A stretch of DNA of 64,000 nt, from contig NZ_APKE01000010.1 in assembly GCF_009835145.1 (NCBI RefSeq), forward strand, positions 124,001-188,000, in the 5' to 3' direction. Shown piece after piece: positions 53,234 to 62,038 of this stretch. The notes beneath the pieces are model-generated. The model worked only from the letters and a program-made list of their open reading frames with translations, searched no databases and had not been told where the DNA came from. How positions within the stretch are numbered: position 1 is the stretch's first letter; each line of letters begins with the position of its first letter. Both the position numbers and the translations under genes were made by a program. This DNA comes from Profundibacterium mesophilum KAUST100406-0324 (GTDB lineage: Bacteria > Pseudomonadota > Alphaproteobacteria > Rhodobacterales > Rhodobacteraceae).

Positions 53234-53888
53234 GGCCACGCCGCGCCTTGCGGGCCGCGTCGCGCCGCACGCCGCGGCGCCCGCCCGGAAGGCCGCGCAG
53301 CGCTGTTTGCGCGATGAGGCGGATGTCGAAACACAGCGAGCGATTGCGGGCATAGATGAGATCGAGCGCGGCCTTCCGGGGCACGCAGCGCCGCCTGTAG
53401 GCGGCCTCGGTCTGCGCCGGCGTGCGGCAGGCCGAGAGCAGGCGCTCCTCGTGGGCGTGGTATCGCAGGGTGGCGAGCCCGGTGATGCCGGGGCGCGAGC
53501 GCAGGACCTCGGCATAGAGGGCGGGAAACTGCTCGACATAGCGCCGCAGGGGCGGACGCGGGCCGACGAAGCTGATATCGCCGCGCAGGACGTTCCACAG
53601 CTGCGGCAGCTCGTCGAGCCGGCTGCGCCGGAGGAAGCGGCCCGGCTTGGTGATCCGGACGCTCTTGTCGCCCCCCGTCACCCCGGCATCCGCATCGTCC
53701 AGCGTCATCGTGCGGAACTTCCACAGCACGAATCCCTCCTGTGGGCTGCGCATCCTCTCGGCCCGGTAGAGCAGCGGGCGTCCCGACAGGATCAGCAAGG
53801 CGAGCGACAGCAATACGATCAGGGGCGAGAGCACGGCCACCAGTAGCAGCGCGAGGGCGATATCGAAGAGGCGTTTGGACAGGGTCAT
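53223..53888 (-). CDS. Second initiating sugar transferase (bacterial sugar transferase family)
   Basis: The 221-residue monotopic enzyme starts MTLSKRLFDIALALLLVAVLSP, with one membrane hairpin at about 8-36. YRAERMRSPQEGFVLWKFRTM, the acidic DELPQLWNVLRGDISFVGPRPPL and LRSRPGITGLATLRYH follow. The motifs are those of UDP-sugar or bacillosamine-type phosphoglycosyl transferases. The C terminus is strongly basic. It starts within the last 4 bases of the epimerase gene, so the two are coupled. With the CapD-like dehydratase nearby, its substrate may be a modified amino sugar. It is not a duplicate of the ExoY-like gene at 15.9 kb: the C-terminal half differs. Confidence 0.88.
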   Translation of the reverse strand: MTLSKRLFDIALALLLVAVLSPLIVLLSLALLILSGRPLLYRAERMRSPQEGFVLWKFRTMTLDDADAGVTGGDKSVRITKPGRFLRRSRLDELPQLWNVLRGDISFVGPRPPLRRYVEQFPALYAEVLRSRPGITGLATLRYHAHEERLLSACRTPAQTEAAYRRRCVPRKAALDLIYARNRSLCFDIRLIAQTALRGLPGGRRGVRRDAARKARRGLSR

Positions 53889-54685
53889 GTCGCCGCGCGG
53901 ATCTCGTCCAGAAGCCGGTCGGCATGATGGGCATCGCGGGGCAGGGGGCACAGGGCCATCAGGGCGCTGCAATCCATGTGCACGCGCTGGATCGCGCCGC
54001 TCGGCGCCGGGCGCCATTCCGGCGGTTGCCCCAGCGCCGCGAAAATGTCGGCCATCGCGGTCGCACCGGGCGCCGCCACGTTGAGCCGGTCGGGCAGCCG
54101 CGCGCCCTCCAGCGCCATCTGGCAAAGCCGCGACAGGACGCGCGCGAGGCTGACCGGTCCGATATAGCTGCGGCTCGGGCCCGCGCCATCGGCGAAGCGG
54201 TCAAGCCGGGGCGCGCCGCCCGCGCCGATGGTGTCGAAAGGCTCGCCCGCGCCAGCCACATTCCCGATCCGCAACACCGTCACGCTGGTCCCATCGGTCG
54301 CCGCATCGGCGAGAAGTGCCTCCTCCATCGAGAGTTTCTCGCGGCCATAGGCGCCGGCGGGCCGCGCGCCGAAGCTCTCGCTCGCAGCCTTCGTGCCGGT
54401 ATCGCCGAGCACAGCGGAGGAGGAGGCGACGAACAGGTGCCGCGCGCCGCGCCGCCGGGCCATGCGCAGGGCCGCGAGCGCGATCCGGGTGTTGTCTTCG
54501 AGCGGTGCGCCGCTGCGCGGTGTCACGCCGGCAAGGCACAGGACACACTCATCGGGACCCGCCTGGCCTTCCTCCCACTGCCCGCGGGCACGCGGATCGA
54601 GGGGCGGCCCGCCGGCGGGCCACGCCGCGCCGACCATGCGCCCCACGCGCCCCGTGGCGCCCAGAAAGATCACCTTGCCCATCAT
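53885..54685 (-). CDS. NAD-dependent sugar epimerase/dehydratase (extended SDR)
   Basis: The 266-residue protein begins MMGKVIFLGATGRVGRMVGAA, the Rossmann GxxGxxG. The catalytic YxxxK is in GAYGREKLSMEEALL and the serine region is LFVASSSAVLGDTG. It is shorter than usual (about 300 or more) and has compact substrate loops. In this setting it could reduce the 4-keto sugar made by the CapD-like enzyme before the coupled sugar transferase acts. Two adjacent ATGs (54685, 54682) are possible; GGGGGA precedes them. A longer frame reaches 54742 without a good ribosome site. Confidence 0.8.
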   Translation of the reverse strand: MMGKVIFLGATGRVGRMVGAAWPAGGPPLDPRARGQWEEGQAGPDECVLCLAGVTPRSGAPLEDNTRIALAALRMARRRGARHLFVASSSAVLGDTGTKAASESFGARPAGAYGREKLSMEEALLADAATDGTSVTVLRIGNVAGAGEPFDTIGAGGAPRLDRFADGAGPSRSYIGPVSLARVLSRLCQMALEGARLPDRLNVAAPGATAMADIFAALGQPPEWRPAPSGAIQRVHMDCSALMALCPLPRDAHHADRLLDEIRAAT

Positions 54686-54810
54686 TCCCCCGAGATGCCG
54701 CACCGCCCCTGTTCTCGCGGCGCGTTTGCGCGTATTCAACACCGAAGCGCCAAGCGCCGCAACGGATGCGGCGCTCTTATCCGACCTCGCCTCGCTCCCA
54801 AGGGGGATAC

Positions 54811-55932
54811 ATGCTCAACGCCCGTCCAGCCCTTCTCGCCCTTCTCGCCGGATCCGTGCTCGCGGCCTGCTCGGCACTGCCGCGCGGTGCCGCCATCGAG
54901 GGCGAGATCGCGAGGGAGGCCGCTCCCGCCACATCCGGGTTCGCCTTCTATCCGGTCACCCGGGCGCTGCTCCCGGCGATCGACGCCTGGCCTGCGGTCA
55001 ATTCCGAGACCTCCCACGGCTGGCCCGACGCACCGGGCGGACAGGGCCCCTCCGGGCAGCTCATCGCGGCGGGTGACACGCTCAGGGCGCTGATCTGGGA
55101 CAGTTCCGAAAACTCGCTCCTGACATCGCTCAACGAGCGCGCGGCGCCGCTCACCGATCTGGAGGTCGCGCCCAACGGGCGGATCTTCGTGCCCTATGTC
55201 GGCGAGGTGCGCGTGGCCGGGATGACCCCGCAGCGCGCCAGGCTCGCGATCCAGAACCAGCTCAGCGCGATCGCGCCTTCCGCGCAGGTGCAGATTTCGC
55301 TGAAGACGGGGCGGGCCAATTCGGTCGATCTCGTGAGCGGCGTCGCCAATCCCGGCAGCTATCCGCTGACCGATCGCGGGCAGTCCGTCCTGGGAATGAT
55401 AAGCCTCGGGGGCGGTGTGCCGCCGAACCTGCGCAACCCGCGCGTCAAGCTGCAGCGCGGCGGCAAGCTCTATGTCACCTCGGTCGAAAGGCTTTTCGCC
55501 AATCCGCGGCTCGACGCCGTGCTAACGGGGGGCGACAAGCTCATCGTGGAGGAGGATGCGCGCTATTTCCTGTCGCTCGGCGCGGCTGGCAAGGAGGCCA
55601 TCATCCCCTTCACCCGTGACTACGTGACCGCGCTCGAGGCGATCTCGATGATCGGTGGGCTGACCGACACGCGCGCCGATCCCGAAGGGGTGCTGGTGCT
55701 GCGCGAATATCCCCGCTCGGCGCTGGCGCCAGGTCACGCCGGCCCGCGCGAGCAGCGGGTCGTCTTCTCGATCGACCTGACGACGGCCGACGGGCTCTTC
55801 AGCGCGAAATCGATGCAAATCTTTCCCGGCGACGTGGTTCTGGCCACCGAGAGCCCGGTCAGCAGCCTGCAGATCGCCTTGGGTCTCGTCGGCAGCTCCT
55901 TCTCGGTCTTCCGCAGCCTCTCGAGCCTCTGA
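54811..55932 (+). CDS. Wza-like outer-membrane polysaccharide export lipoprotein
   Basis: The 373 residues carry a lipoprotein signal [15 protein letters not shown], with C19 or C20 as the lipidated residue. A polysaccharide export domain is near 85-170 ([20 protein letters not shown]). SLBB beta-grasp repeats follow: [28 protein letters not shown], and later [38 protein letters not shown] in outline. A C-terminal amphipathic helix ([20 protein letters not shown]) could form the outer-membrane pore. AAGGGGGATAC precedes the ATG. It is the exit channel for the polymer of this cluster. No Wzc/Wzb pair is adjacent. Confidence 0.9.
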   Translation: MLNARPALLALLAGSVLAACSALPRGAAIEGEIAREAAPATSGFAFYPVTRALLPAIDAWPAVNSETSHGWPDAPGGQGPSGQLIAAGDTLRALIWDSSENSLLTSLNERAAPLTDLEVAPNGRIFVPYVGEVRVAGMTPQRARLAIQNQLSAIAPSAQVQISLKTGRANSVDLVSGVANPGSYPLTDRGQSVLGMISLGGGVPPNLRNPRVKLQRGGKLYVTSVERLFANPRLDAVLTGGDKLIVEEDARYFLSLGAAGKEAIIPFTRDYVTALEAISMIGGLTDTRADPEGVLVLREYPRSALAPGHAGPREQRVVFSIDLTTADGLFSAKSMQIFPGDVVLATESPVSSLQIALGLVGSSFSVFRSLSSL

Positions 55933-55993
55933 GAACCCTGCCTCCCCCGCCGGTCATGGCAGAGGAGGCGGGGCAGGGAAGGCGGGGCCGGTC

Positions 55994-57484
55994 TCACCCG
56001 TCGAGGCGGCCGTCCTTGCCGGCGAATCCCGCCATCTGCGTCTCGGCCCAGGCCTTGATGTCGTACTTGTTGATGGTGCCGCGCATTGATTCCATCCGGT
56101 CGCGCCGCTCCTCCTCGCCCATGTCGAGCGCTTGCAGGATGGCACGGTCCATGGAGCGGTGCGAGAAGGGATTGGCGAGGATCGCCGCCTTCAGCTCCAC
56201 CGCCGCGCCCGCGAATTCGGAAAGCACCAGCACACCGTCGCCATCGCTGCGGCAGGCCACGAACTCCTTGGCCACGAGGTTCATTCCGTCGGCCAGCGGC
56301 GTGATCCATGCCACGTCGGCGGCGCGGTAATAGGCGACGAGCTCGTCGAAGGGGATCGCCCGGCTGATCAGCGCGACAGGGTGCCACTCGAAGCTGCCGA
56401 AGCGGCCGTTGATGCGGCCCGCGGTCTGTTCGATCTCGTTCTGGATGCCCTCATAGACGGTCATGTTGCGATTGGCGCTGACCGAGACATGCATCAGGCG
56501 AACCTTGCCATGCAGCTCGGGATGCTCATCGAGCAGTCGCTCGAAGCTCATGAGCTGATCGGTGCCGCCCTTGGTGTAATCCGTCCGCCCGACCGACAGG
56601 ATCATCTTGGTCTCGCCGAGCTCCGCCCGGATCTCCTCGACCTTCGCGGTGGTCTCGGCGGTCTCGGCCTTGGAGGCGATGTAGTCGACATCCACGCCGA
56701 CGGGCGCCGCGCTGATCATGACCTCGTGGCCCTGATAGGTGAGCGAGCGGGCCATCCGGCGCTCGGACAGGGCAATCCCCTCGACGACGAAATCCGTGTT
56801 GACCAGCTCGCGCTTGGCGACCTCCACATCGAAGAGGCTCTCCGCCACGCCGATGAAATTGGCGCCGTAGCGCGGAATATGGAAGCCCACGACATCGCAG
56901 GCGAGCAGGCTCGAGACGATCTCCTTGCGCCAGGGCAGGACGTTGAACATGTCGGCGGCGGGGAAGGGGGTGTGATGGAAGAAGCTGATGCGCAGGTCCG
57001 GGCGCAGCTTGCGCAGGTAGCCGGGCACCAGCCACAGGTTGTAATCATGCACCCAGACGACCGCACCCTCCCTGGCCTCGGCGGCGGCGGCCTCGGCGAA
57101 GGCCCAGTTCACCTCGCGGAAGGTGGGCCAGTCCACGGGGTCGTAATTGTATTTTTCCTTGAAGGAGTGGAGGATCGGCCAGAAGGCCTCCTTGGAGGTC
57201 ACATGGTAGAAGCTCTTGACCTGCGCCTCGGTGAGCGGCAGGCGGCTGACCGAATAGGCGCCGTAGCTGTCCTCGATCTCCACGACCTTCTCGAAGCCCG
57301 GATTGGCCGGGTCCTCGGCAAGCTTCCAGGCGACCCATGCCCCCTTATCGACGCGGCCGAAGAACCCCTTGAGCGTCGGCACGATGCCGTTGGGGCTCTT
57401 GTTCTCGCGAAAGACGATCTTGCCGTCCTCCTCGACTTCCTCATAGGGCTGACGATGATAAACGATGACGAGATCGCTTGGCAT
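55994..57484 (-). CDS. ggpS: Glucosylglycerol-phosphate synthase
   Basis: GgpS joins glucose from ADP-glucose to glycerol-3-phosphate, giving glucosylglycerol-phosphate, the precursor of an osmoprotectant. It is a GT20 relative of trehalose-phosphate synthase. The 496 residues start [17 protein letters not shown] and have [21 protein letters not shown], the cyanobacterial GgpS-type opening instead of an OtsA one. [44 protein letters not shown] and [17 protein letters not shown] also match. GGAGACATCCC precedes the ATG at 57484. It is third in the gpsA-phosphatase-ggpS operon. Confidence 0.88.
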   Translation of the reverse strand: MPSDLVIVYHRQPYEEVEEDGKIVFRENKSPNGIVPTLKGFFGRVDKGAWVAWKLAEDPANPGFEKVVEIEDSYGAYSVSRLPLTEAQVKSFYHVTSKEAFWPILHSFKEKYNYDPVDWPTFREVNWAFAEAAAAEAREGAVVWVHDYNLWLVPGYLRKLRPDLRISFFHHTPFPAADMFNVLPWRKEIVSSLLACDVVGFHIPRYGANFIGVAESLFDVEVAKRELVNTDFVVEGIALSERRMARSLTYQGHEVMISAAPVGVDVDYIASKAETAETTAKVEEIRAELGETKMILSVGRTDYTKGGTDQLMSFERLLDEHPELHGKVRLMHVSVSANRNMTVYEGIQNEIEQTAGRINGRFGSFEWHPVALISRAIPFDELVAYYRAADVAWITPLADGMNLVAKEFVACRSDGDGVLVLSEFAGAAVELKAAILANPFSHRSMDRAILQALDMGEEERRDRMESMRGTINKYDIKAWAETQMAGFAGKDGRLDG

Positions 57485-57524
57485 GGGATGTCTCCTGGGG
57501 TTCGGTTTGGCGCCCACGCGGGGC

Positions 57525-58331
57525 TCAGGGCGCGGGGACGGAGCTGTGCAGATCGAGCGCCGCGATCGCCTCGAGGATGCCGCCGGCGCCCTTCTCGCGC
57601 GCGATATAGACCTGGTTCATCTGTTCGATCCGCTCGATGAGGGCCGTCTCGGAGCCGCCGACCGCCACCGCCGGCAGCCCGCTTTCGAGCATCGACAGAT
57701 CGTTGAGCGTGTCGCCCGCGCAAAGCACCCTGTCGGGCGAGACGCCCAGATGCCCGACGAGACGCTTGAGCGACGGTCCCTTGCTGACGCCATGCGGCAG
57801 GACGTCGAAATAGCGATTGTCCGAGACGATGTGATCGAAGCCCATCTCGCGCACAAGGTCGATCGTCTCGCGGGTGAAGGCGGAGGGGTCCATGTCATAG
57901 CTGACACGATAGCGGAAATCGGTCGGCTGCAGGGTGATGCCCGGCTGATCGGCGAGCGCTTCCTTCACCTTGTCGCCCGAATCGTCCCAGACCCTCGCGA
58001 TCTCCTCCTCGAGCTCGGGGATCGGTTTGACGGTCCGGTTCGTCAGGCTCGCGATGGTGGTGCCCACATCGCCCACCACGTATTCGGGCCACGGCACACC
58101 CCCCTCGCAGAGTTCGGCGATGAACTTGGGATCGCGCCCGGTCACGAAGATCAGCCCGACACTGGCACGGTTCTCCTCGATCCAGTCATAGAGCCGGCGC
58201 CGGTGGGTCTCGCTCCCGCCAAGGAACGTGCCGTCGAGATCGGTGGCGAGCACGAAGCTCTTCTCGGCCATCGACGGCGGCAGATCGCTTGCGGTGCGGG
58301 CGGGCGAGGGGCTGCTCGTGGGGGACGTCAT
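57525..58331 (-). CDS. HAD-family phosphatase, probable glucosylglycerol-3-phosphate phosphatase
   Basis: The 268-residue HAD (Cof/MPGP-like) phosphatase has the nucleophile motif FVLATDLDGTFLGG, motif II GLIFVTGRDPKF, the conserved lysine near HGVSKGPSLKRLV, and motif IV LCAGDTLNDLSML. It starts in an ATGA overlap with gpsA and ends 40 bases before ggpS. By context it should remove the phosphate from glucosylglycerol-phosphate. Cyanobacterial GgpP (StpA) belongs to a different family, so this would be a separate solution to the same step. Substrate is inferred. The first about 20 residues are a Ser/Pro-rich leader. Confidence 0.8.
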   Translation of the reverse strand: MTSPTSSPSPARTASDLPPSMAEKSFVLATDLDGTFLGGSETHRRRLYDWIEENRASVGLIFVTGRDPKFIAELCEGGVPWPEYVVGDVGTTIASLTNRTVKPIPELEEEIARVWDDSGDKVKEALADQPGITLQPTDFRYRVSYDMDPSAFTRETIDLVREMGFDHIVSDNRYFDVLPHGVSKGPSLKRLVGHLGVSPDRVLCAGDTLNDLSMLESGLPAVAVGGSETALIERIEQMNQVYIAREKGAGGILEAIAALDLHSSVPAP

Positions 58332-59443
58332 GCGCTGGCTCCGAATGGGTGCTGGAAGAAGAGGCCGAGCGCGTTGGGCTCGGCCTCGATGGGACGCGAC
58401 CACAGATCGCGGAAGGTCTGCTCGAGATCGGCGCCGCGATGCAGGACCGCGTGCACCGCGTCGCAGATGGGCAGGGTCACGCCGATCTTGGCGGCAAGGT
58501 CGGCGACAGAGATCGCGTTGACCTCGCCCTCGACCACCACGGGCGCGCCATCGAAGCACTCCTCGCGTTTCAGCCCCCGGCCAAGCTGCGTGCCGAGGGA
58601 CATGTTGCGCGACGTGGTCGAGGAGCAGGTCAGCGTCAGATCGCCGGCGCCGGAAAGGCCGGTCACCGTCTCGCGCCGCCCGCCGAGCACTTCGGCCAGC
58701 GTCTTCATCTCGTCCATGCCGCGGGTGATGAGGGCCGCGCGCGTGTTCTCGGCAAAGCCCGCGCCGCTCATCATCCCGCAGGCGATGGCTATGACGTTCT
58801 TGACCGCGCCCCCGATCTCGACCCCGACGAGGTCGTCGGAGATATAGGGGCGGAAGGCGGCGCTGCTGAGCGAGATGGCGAAGCGCGCGGCGGGGCTGTC
58901 CTGCGGCTCGAGCCGGTCGATGTAGCGAAAATCGAAGGCGACGGTGGCGGCGGTGGGATGGCCGAGCACCGTCTCCTTGGCGAAGGTCGGCCCGGAGATG
59001 GCGCCGATGGGATGGCCGGGAAGCTCGGATCCGGCCACCTCGCCCAGCAGCAGGCCGGTCTGCGCCTCGATGCCCTTGGCGCAGAGCGCGATGGGAATGC
59101 CCTTCGGCAGGGCGGGACGCATCTGCGCGCAGATCTCGCGCAGGGTCTTGGAGGGGGTGACGATCATCACCGCGCCGGCGCCCGCAAGCGCCGCGCGCAT
59201 GTCGGTCGTGGCCTCGATCCCCTCGGGCAGGACGACGCCCTCGAGATAGCGGGGGTTTTCGCGGCGGGTGTTGATCGCCTCTGTCACCGCGCTGTCGCGT
59301 CCCCAGAGCGAGACCTGCCGCCCGGCGCGGCGGGCGACCGTCGCGAGCGCCGTGCCCCACGATCCCGCACCGATCACCGCGATCTTGTCATAGGGCCGTG
59401 CATGGGCCGGGGCCCGCTGTGACTTGGCGCTCGAGAGAGCCAT
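58328..59443 (-). CDS. gpsA: Glycerol-3-phosphate dehydrogenase [NAD(P)+]
   Basis: GpsA reduces dihydroxyacetone phosphate to glycerol-3-phosphate. The 371 residues have KIAVIGAGSWGTALATVARR (Rossmann), CAKGIEAQTGLLLGEV, ISGPTFAKET with the catalytic Lys, GVEIGGAVKNVIAIACGMM, and GLSGAGDLTLTCSSTTSRN. It is about 35 residues longer than E. coli GpsA, partly a 17-residue N-terminal leader. As the first gene of the glucosylglycerol operon it may be a dedicated supply enzyme or the only copy; that needs the rest of the genome. No CDS is upstream for 357 bases. Confidence 0.93.
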   Translation of the reverse strand: MALSSAKSQRAPAHARPYDKIAVIGAGSWGTALATVARRAGRQVSLWGRDSAVTEAINTRRENPRYLEGVVLPEGIEATTDMRAALAGAGAVMIVTPSKTLREICAQMRPALPKGIPIALCAKGIEAQTGLLLGEVAGSELPGHPIGAISGPTFAKETVLGHPTAATVAFDFRYIDRLEPQDSPAARFAISLSSAAFRPYISDDLVGVEIGGAVKNVIAIACGMMSGAGFAENTRAALITRGMDEMKTLAEVLGGRRETVTGLSGAGDLTLTCSSTTSRNMSLGTQLGRGLKREECFDGAPVVVEGEVNAISVADLAAKIGVTLPICDAVHAVLHRGADLEQTFRDLWSRPIEAEPNALGLFFQHPFGASA

Positions 59444-59800
59444 TCAACCACCTCTTGGATTTGGCCTCTCCACCGGCGGAGACCGTCACGGTTGGAAAGC
59501 CCGACTTCATCGTAATGTTCCTTGGTCCCGTGGGTTTGCAACGAAAGGCGCGCGATTTCCACCCCTTGTCATGCACGCACAATGCCCGGACGGGCCGGGG
59601 TGCCGGCAGTCGGACGTGCCCTGGCCGCCGGCGGGCGGTCCTGCGCGGCCCGCTGCGCATCCCGCTCGCGGGCCCGCCTGCCGCGCGGGCGGGCGAAAGG
59701 GTGGGAACGGATCGCGTCGATGCGGCGTTGTCGGGATGTTCCGGGCCTCGGCCCAAGCCAGTCATACCAGTCGTCCATATCAGTAGTGAAGGAGAAACCG
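59444..59800. other. 357-bp divergent intergenic region between gpsA and galU
   Basis: No gene is supported. It should carry the promoters of the glucosylglycerol operon (leftward) and galU (rightward). The part 59590-59700 is extremely GC-rich with overlapping short dyads such as CCGCCGGCGG and GCGGGCCCGC. I could not pick out a confident promoter. Confidence 0.5.
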
Positions 59801-60718
59801 ATGCCAGGATCAGCCGTGAGGACCGCAATCTTCCCCGTCGCGGGATTGGGCACCCGTTTTCTTCCCGCCACGAAGGCGACCCCCAAGGAACTTCTCCCCG
59901 TCATCGACACCCCCCTGATCCAGTTCGCGATCGACGAGGCCCGCGCGGCCGGTGTCGAGCGGATGATCTTCGTGAGCCACCCTTCCAAATCGGCGATCGA
60001 GCGGCACGTGAAGCAGGATGCGGACCTGGCGGCGACGCTACGCGCCCGCGGCAAGAACCGCATCGCCAACCGCCTCGACGCGGCGGCGCTCAGCGATGAC
60101 GAATGCGACGTGATCTTCGTGATGCAGGAAGAGCCGCTCGGCCTCGGCCACGCGGTCAACTGCGCGCGCGATCATGTCCTGCCGGGCGCCGTCGCGGTGA
60201 TCCTGCCCGACGACCTCATCCTTGGCGGCGAGGGTTGCCTGAGCGAGATGATCGCCGCCTATGAGCGCAGCGATGCCGGCCATATGGTCGCCGCGATGGA
60301 TGTCGCGCGCGAGGCGGTCTCGTCCTACGGCATTCTCGATGTCACCGAGGTCAACGGCGCGCTGATCAAGGCGCGCGGGATGGTCGAGAAACCCGATCCC
60401 GAAACCGCGCCGTCGAACAAGGCCGTTGTCGGCCGCTACGTTCTCGATGGCTCGATCTTCGACGATCTTGACGGCCTCGATGCCGGTGCCGGCGGCGAGA
60501 TCCAGCTGACCGATGCGATCGCGGCCGGGATCGAGCGTGTCGGCCTCGTCGGCTTCGCCTTCAGCGGCCTGCGCTTCGATTGCGGCTCCAAGCAGGGAAT
60601 GCTGGCCGCGACGCTGCACAGGGCGAGCGGCGATCCCGATTTCTCCGAAGTGCTCGCAGGTCATGCCGCGCTCGAGGGAAAGAAGGCGACGAAGGCCGAC
60701 CTGCGCTCCGTCGCCTGA
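59801..60718 (+). CDS. galU: UTP-glucose-1-phosphate uridylyltransferase
   Basis: GalU makes UDP-glucose from UTP and glucose-1-phosphate. The 305 residues start MPGSAVRTAIFPVAGLGTR, with the nucleotide loop and the catalytic-region FLPATKATPKELLPVID. EEPLGLGHAVNCA, ILPDDLILGGEGCLSEM, the sugar-binding MVEKPDPETAPSNKAVVGRYVL and GGEIQLTDAI also match. GAAGGAGAAACCG precedes the ATG. UDP-glucose feeds the exopolysaccharide loci of this window. It is monocistronic, with a hairpin after the stop. Confidence 0.96.
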   Translation: MPGSAVRTAIFPVAGLGTRFLPATKATPKELLPVIDTPLIQFAIDEARAAGVERMIFVSHPSKSAIERHVKQDADLAATLRARGKNRIANRLDAAALSDDECDVIFVMQEEPLGLGHAVNCARDHVLPGAVAVILPDDLILGGEGCLSEMIAAYERSDAGHMVAAMDVAREAVSSYGILDVTEVNGALIKARGMVEKPDPETAPSNKAVVGRYVLDGSIFDDLDGLDAGAGGEIQLTDAIAAGIERVGLVGFAFSGLRFDCGSKQGMLAATLHRASGDPDFSEVLAGHAALEGKKATKADLRSVA

Positions 60719-60771
60719 GCCGGCCAGCCGGCAGCGCCCGGAGCCCATCTGGGATCACAGCCCGATAGCCA

Positions 60772-60796
60772 AGGCCCCGCCGATCGTGCGGGGCCT
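60772..60796 (+). terminator. Probable terminator of galU
   Basis: A perfect 9-bp stem AGGCCCCGC/GCGGGGCCT with a 7-base loop lies 53 bases past the galU stop. The downstream run GTCTCGTTTC is only partly T-rich. Confidence 0.65.
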
Positions 60797-60865
60797 GTCT
60801 CGTTTCGGCACCCTCGCCTCTGCGCGAAAGGGCGGCGGGACGCGCATGCGCCCCGTCATTCCGGG

Positions 60866-62038
60866 CTAGAGGAAAGTGCGCTCTATGGCCCAATAGGCCC
60901 CGATCAGTGCGATGAAGACCGAAGCGGGCACCGCGATCACCGGGCGATACCAGTCCTTGTTGCGGAACCACAGCCCCACGGCGAGGAAGGCGGCCGCGAT
61001 GACGGCGAGCTGGCCGATCTCCACCCCGACATTGAAGCCGATGAGGCCGGTGACGAATTGCGCCGGGGCAAGACCGATCTCGCCCAGCACCGAGGCGAAG
61101 CCGAGCCCGTGCAGCAGACCGAAGACGAAGACCACCACAGGGCGCCAGGGCGACAGGCCGCGCGAGAGGATGTTCTCGACCCCGACATAGACGATGGAGA
61201 CGGCGATCAACGGCTCGACGATCGCCGCCGGCACGGTGACGTAGCCGAGAATTCCGAGCGCCAGCGTGATCGTGTGGGCGAGGGTGAAGGCGCTGACCTG
61301 CCACAAAAGCGGCCCGAGCCGCGCCGAGAGGAAGAACAGGCCGAGCACGAAAAGGATATGGTCGAGACCCTTGGGAATGATGTGCTGGAAGCCGATCACG
61401 ATGTAATCGAGAAAGACCGCGCCGGCGCTCTGCACGGTTGGGCCGCTGCGCGAGATCGGATCGCTGCTGCGTCCCGCGGTGAGATAGGCGGTATAGGCGT
61501 CGGGACCTGCCTCCATCTGGCGGATCACCAGGGCACCGAGCCGGCTGTCCCACCCGATCTGCACCGGGGCGTCGCCGGACGGCAGATCGGCGCGCAGGGT
61601 CAGGCGGGAGAGCCGCGGCAGGGAGGGGTCGCCCACCTCGGGGACGGTGATGCCCACGAGCTCGGGGCGGACGGTCTGCCCGCCGGAAAGGATCGAGATC
61701 TCCTCCCGCATCTCCGGCCAGAACGTACGGAACGCCGCTTCCAGCTCGGCGGGGGGCAGAGCGCGGAGCCGGTCCACCTCTGCGGCCTGTCCGGAGGCGT
61801 CCGTGTCGAGCAGCCCGTCAAGGTCGGCCCCCGCGATGAAAGGCTCAACCGTCGCCTCCAGCTCGAGCGAGAGCTCCTGCGGGCCGAGCACGAGATCGCC
61901 GATGGCCGGTTGCACCTCGTGGGCGGTGGCGGGCGAGGCGGCGGACATCACGATCACGAACAGCGCCGCGGCGAGCCTTGACACCATGCCGCGAACACGC
62001 ACTTTCTGGCTGGAAATGACAGGTTTGGATGGTGACAT
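60866..62038 (-). CDS. HupE/UreJ-type membrane protein with periplasmic N-terminal domain
   Basis: The 390 residues have a signal peptide (AAALFVIVMSAASPATA), a periplasmic domain of about 165 residues and six to seven membrane helices. The helices include the metal-transport motif region GFQHIIPKGLDHILFVLGLF, with His residues, then FTLAHTITLALGIL and FGLLHGLGFASVLGEIGL. HupE and UreJ are nickel permeases; this longer UreJ_2-type group is uncharacterised and could carry nickel, cobalt or another metal. The ATG at 62038 has CCCGAGGTAGCCC before it; another at 61987 lacks a ribosome site. Both overlap in-frame ATGs of the divergent gene. Confidence 0.78.
   Translation of the reverse strand: MSPSKPVISSQKVRVRGMVSRLAAALFVIVMSAASPATAHEVQPAIGDLVLGPQELSLELEATVEPFIAGADLDGLLDTDASGQAAEVDRLRALPPAELEAAFRTFWPEMREEISILSGGQTVRPELVGITVPEVGDPSLPRLSRLTLRADLPSGDAPVQIGWDSRLGALVIRQMEAGPDAYTAYLTAGRSSDPISRSGPTVQSAGAVFLDYIVIGFQHIIPKGLDHILFVLGLFFLSARLGPLLWQVSAFTLAHTITLALGILGYVTVPAAIVEPLIAVSIVYVGVENILSRGLSPWRPVVVFVFGLLHGLGFASVLGEIGLAPAQFVTGLIGFNVGVEIGQLAVIAAAFLAVGLWFRNKDWYRPVIAVPASVFIALIGAYWAIERTFL

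Noticed and set aside
55994-57484. Trehalose-6-phosphate synthase (OtsA)
   Set aside because: The N terminus and the pairing with gpsA and a HAD phosphatase fit glucosylglycerol-phosphate synthase better; no OtsB-type gene follows.
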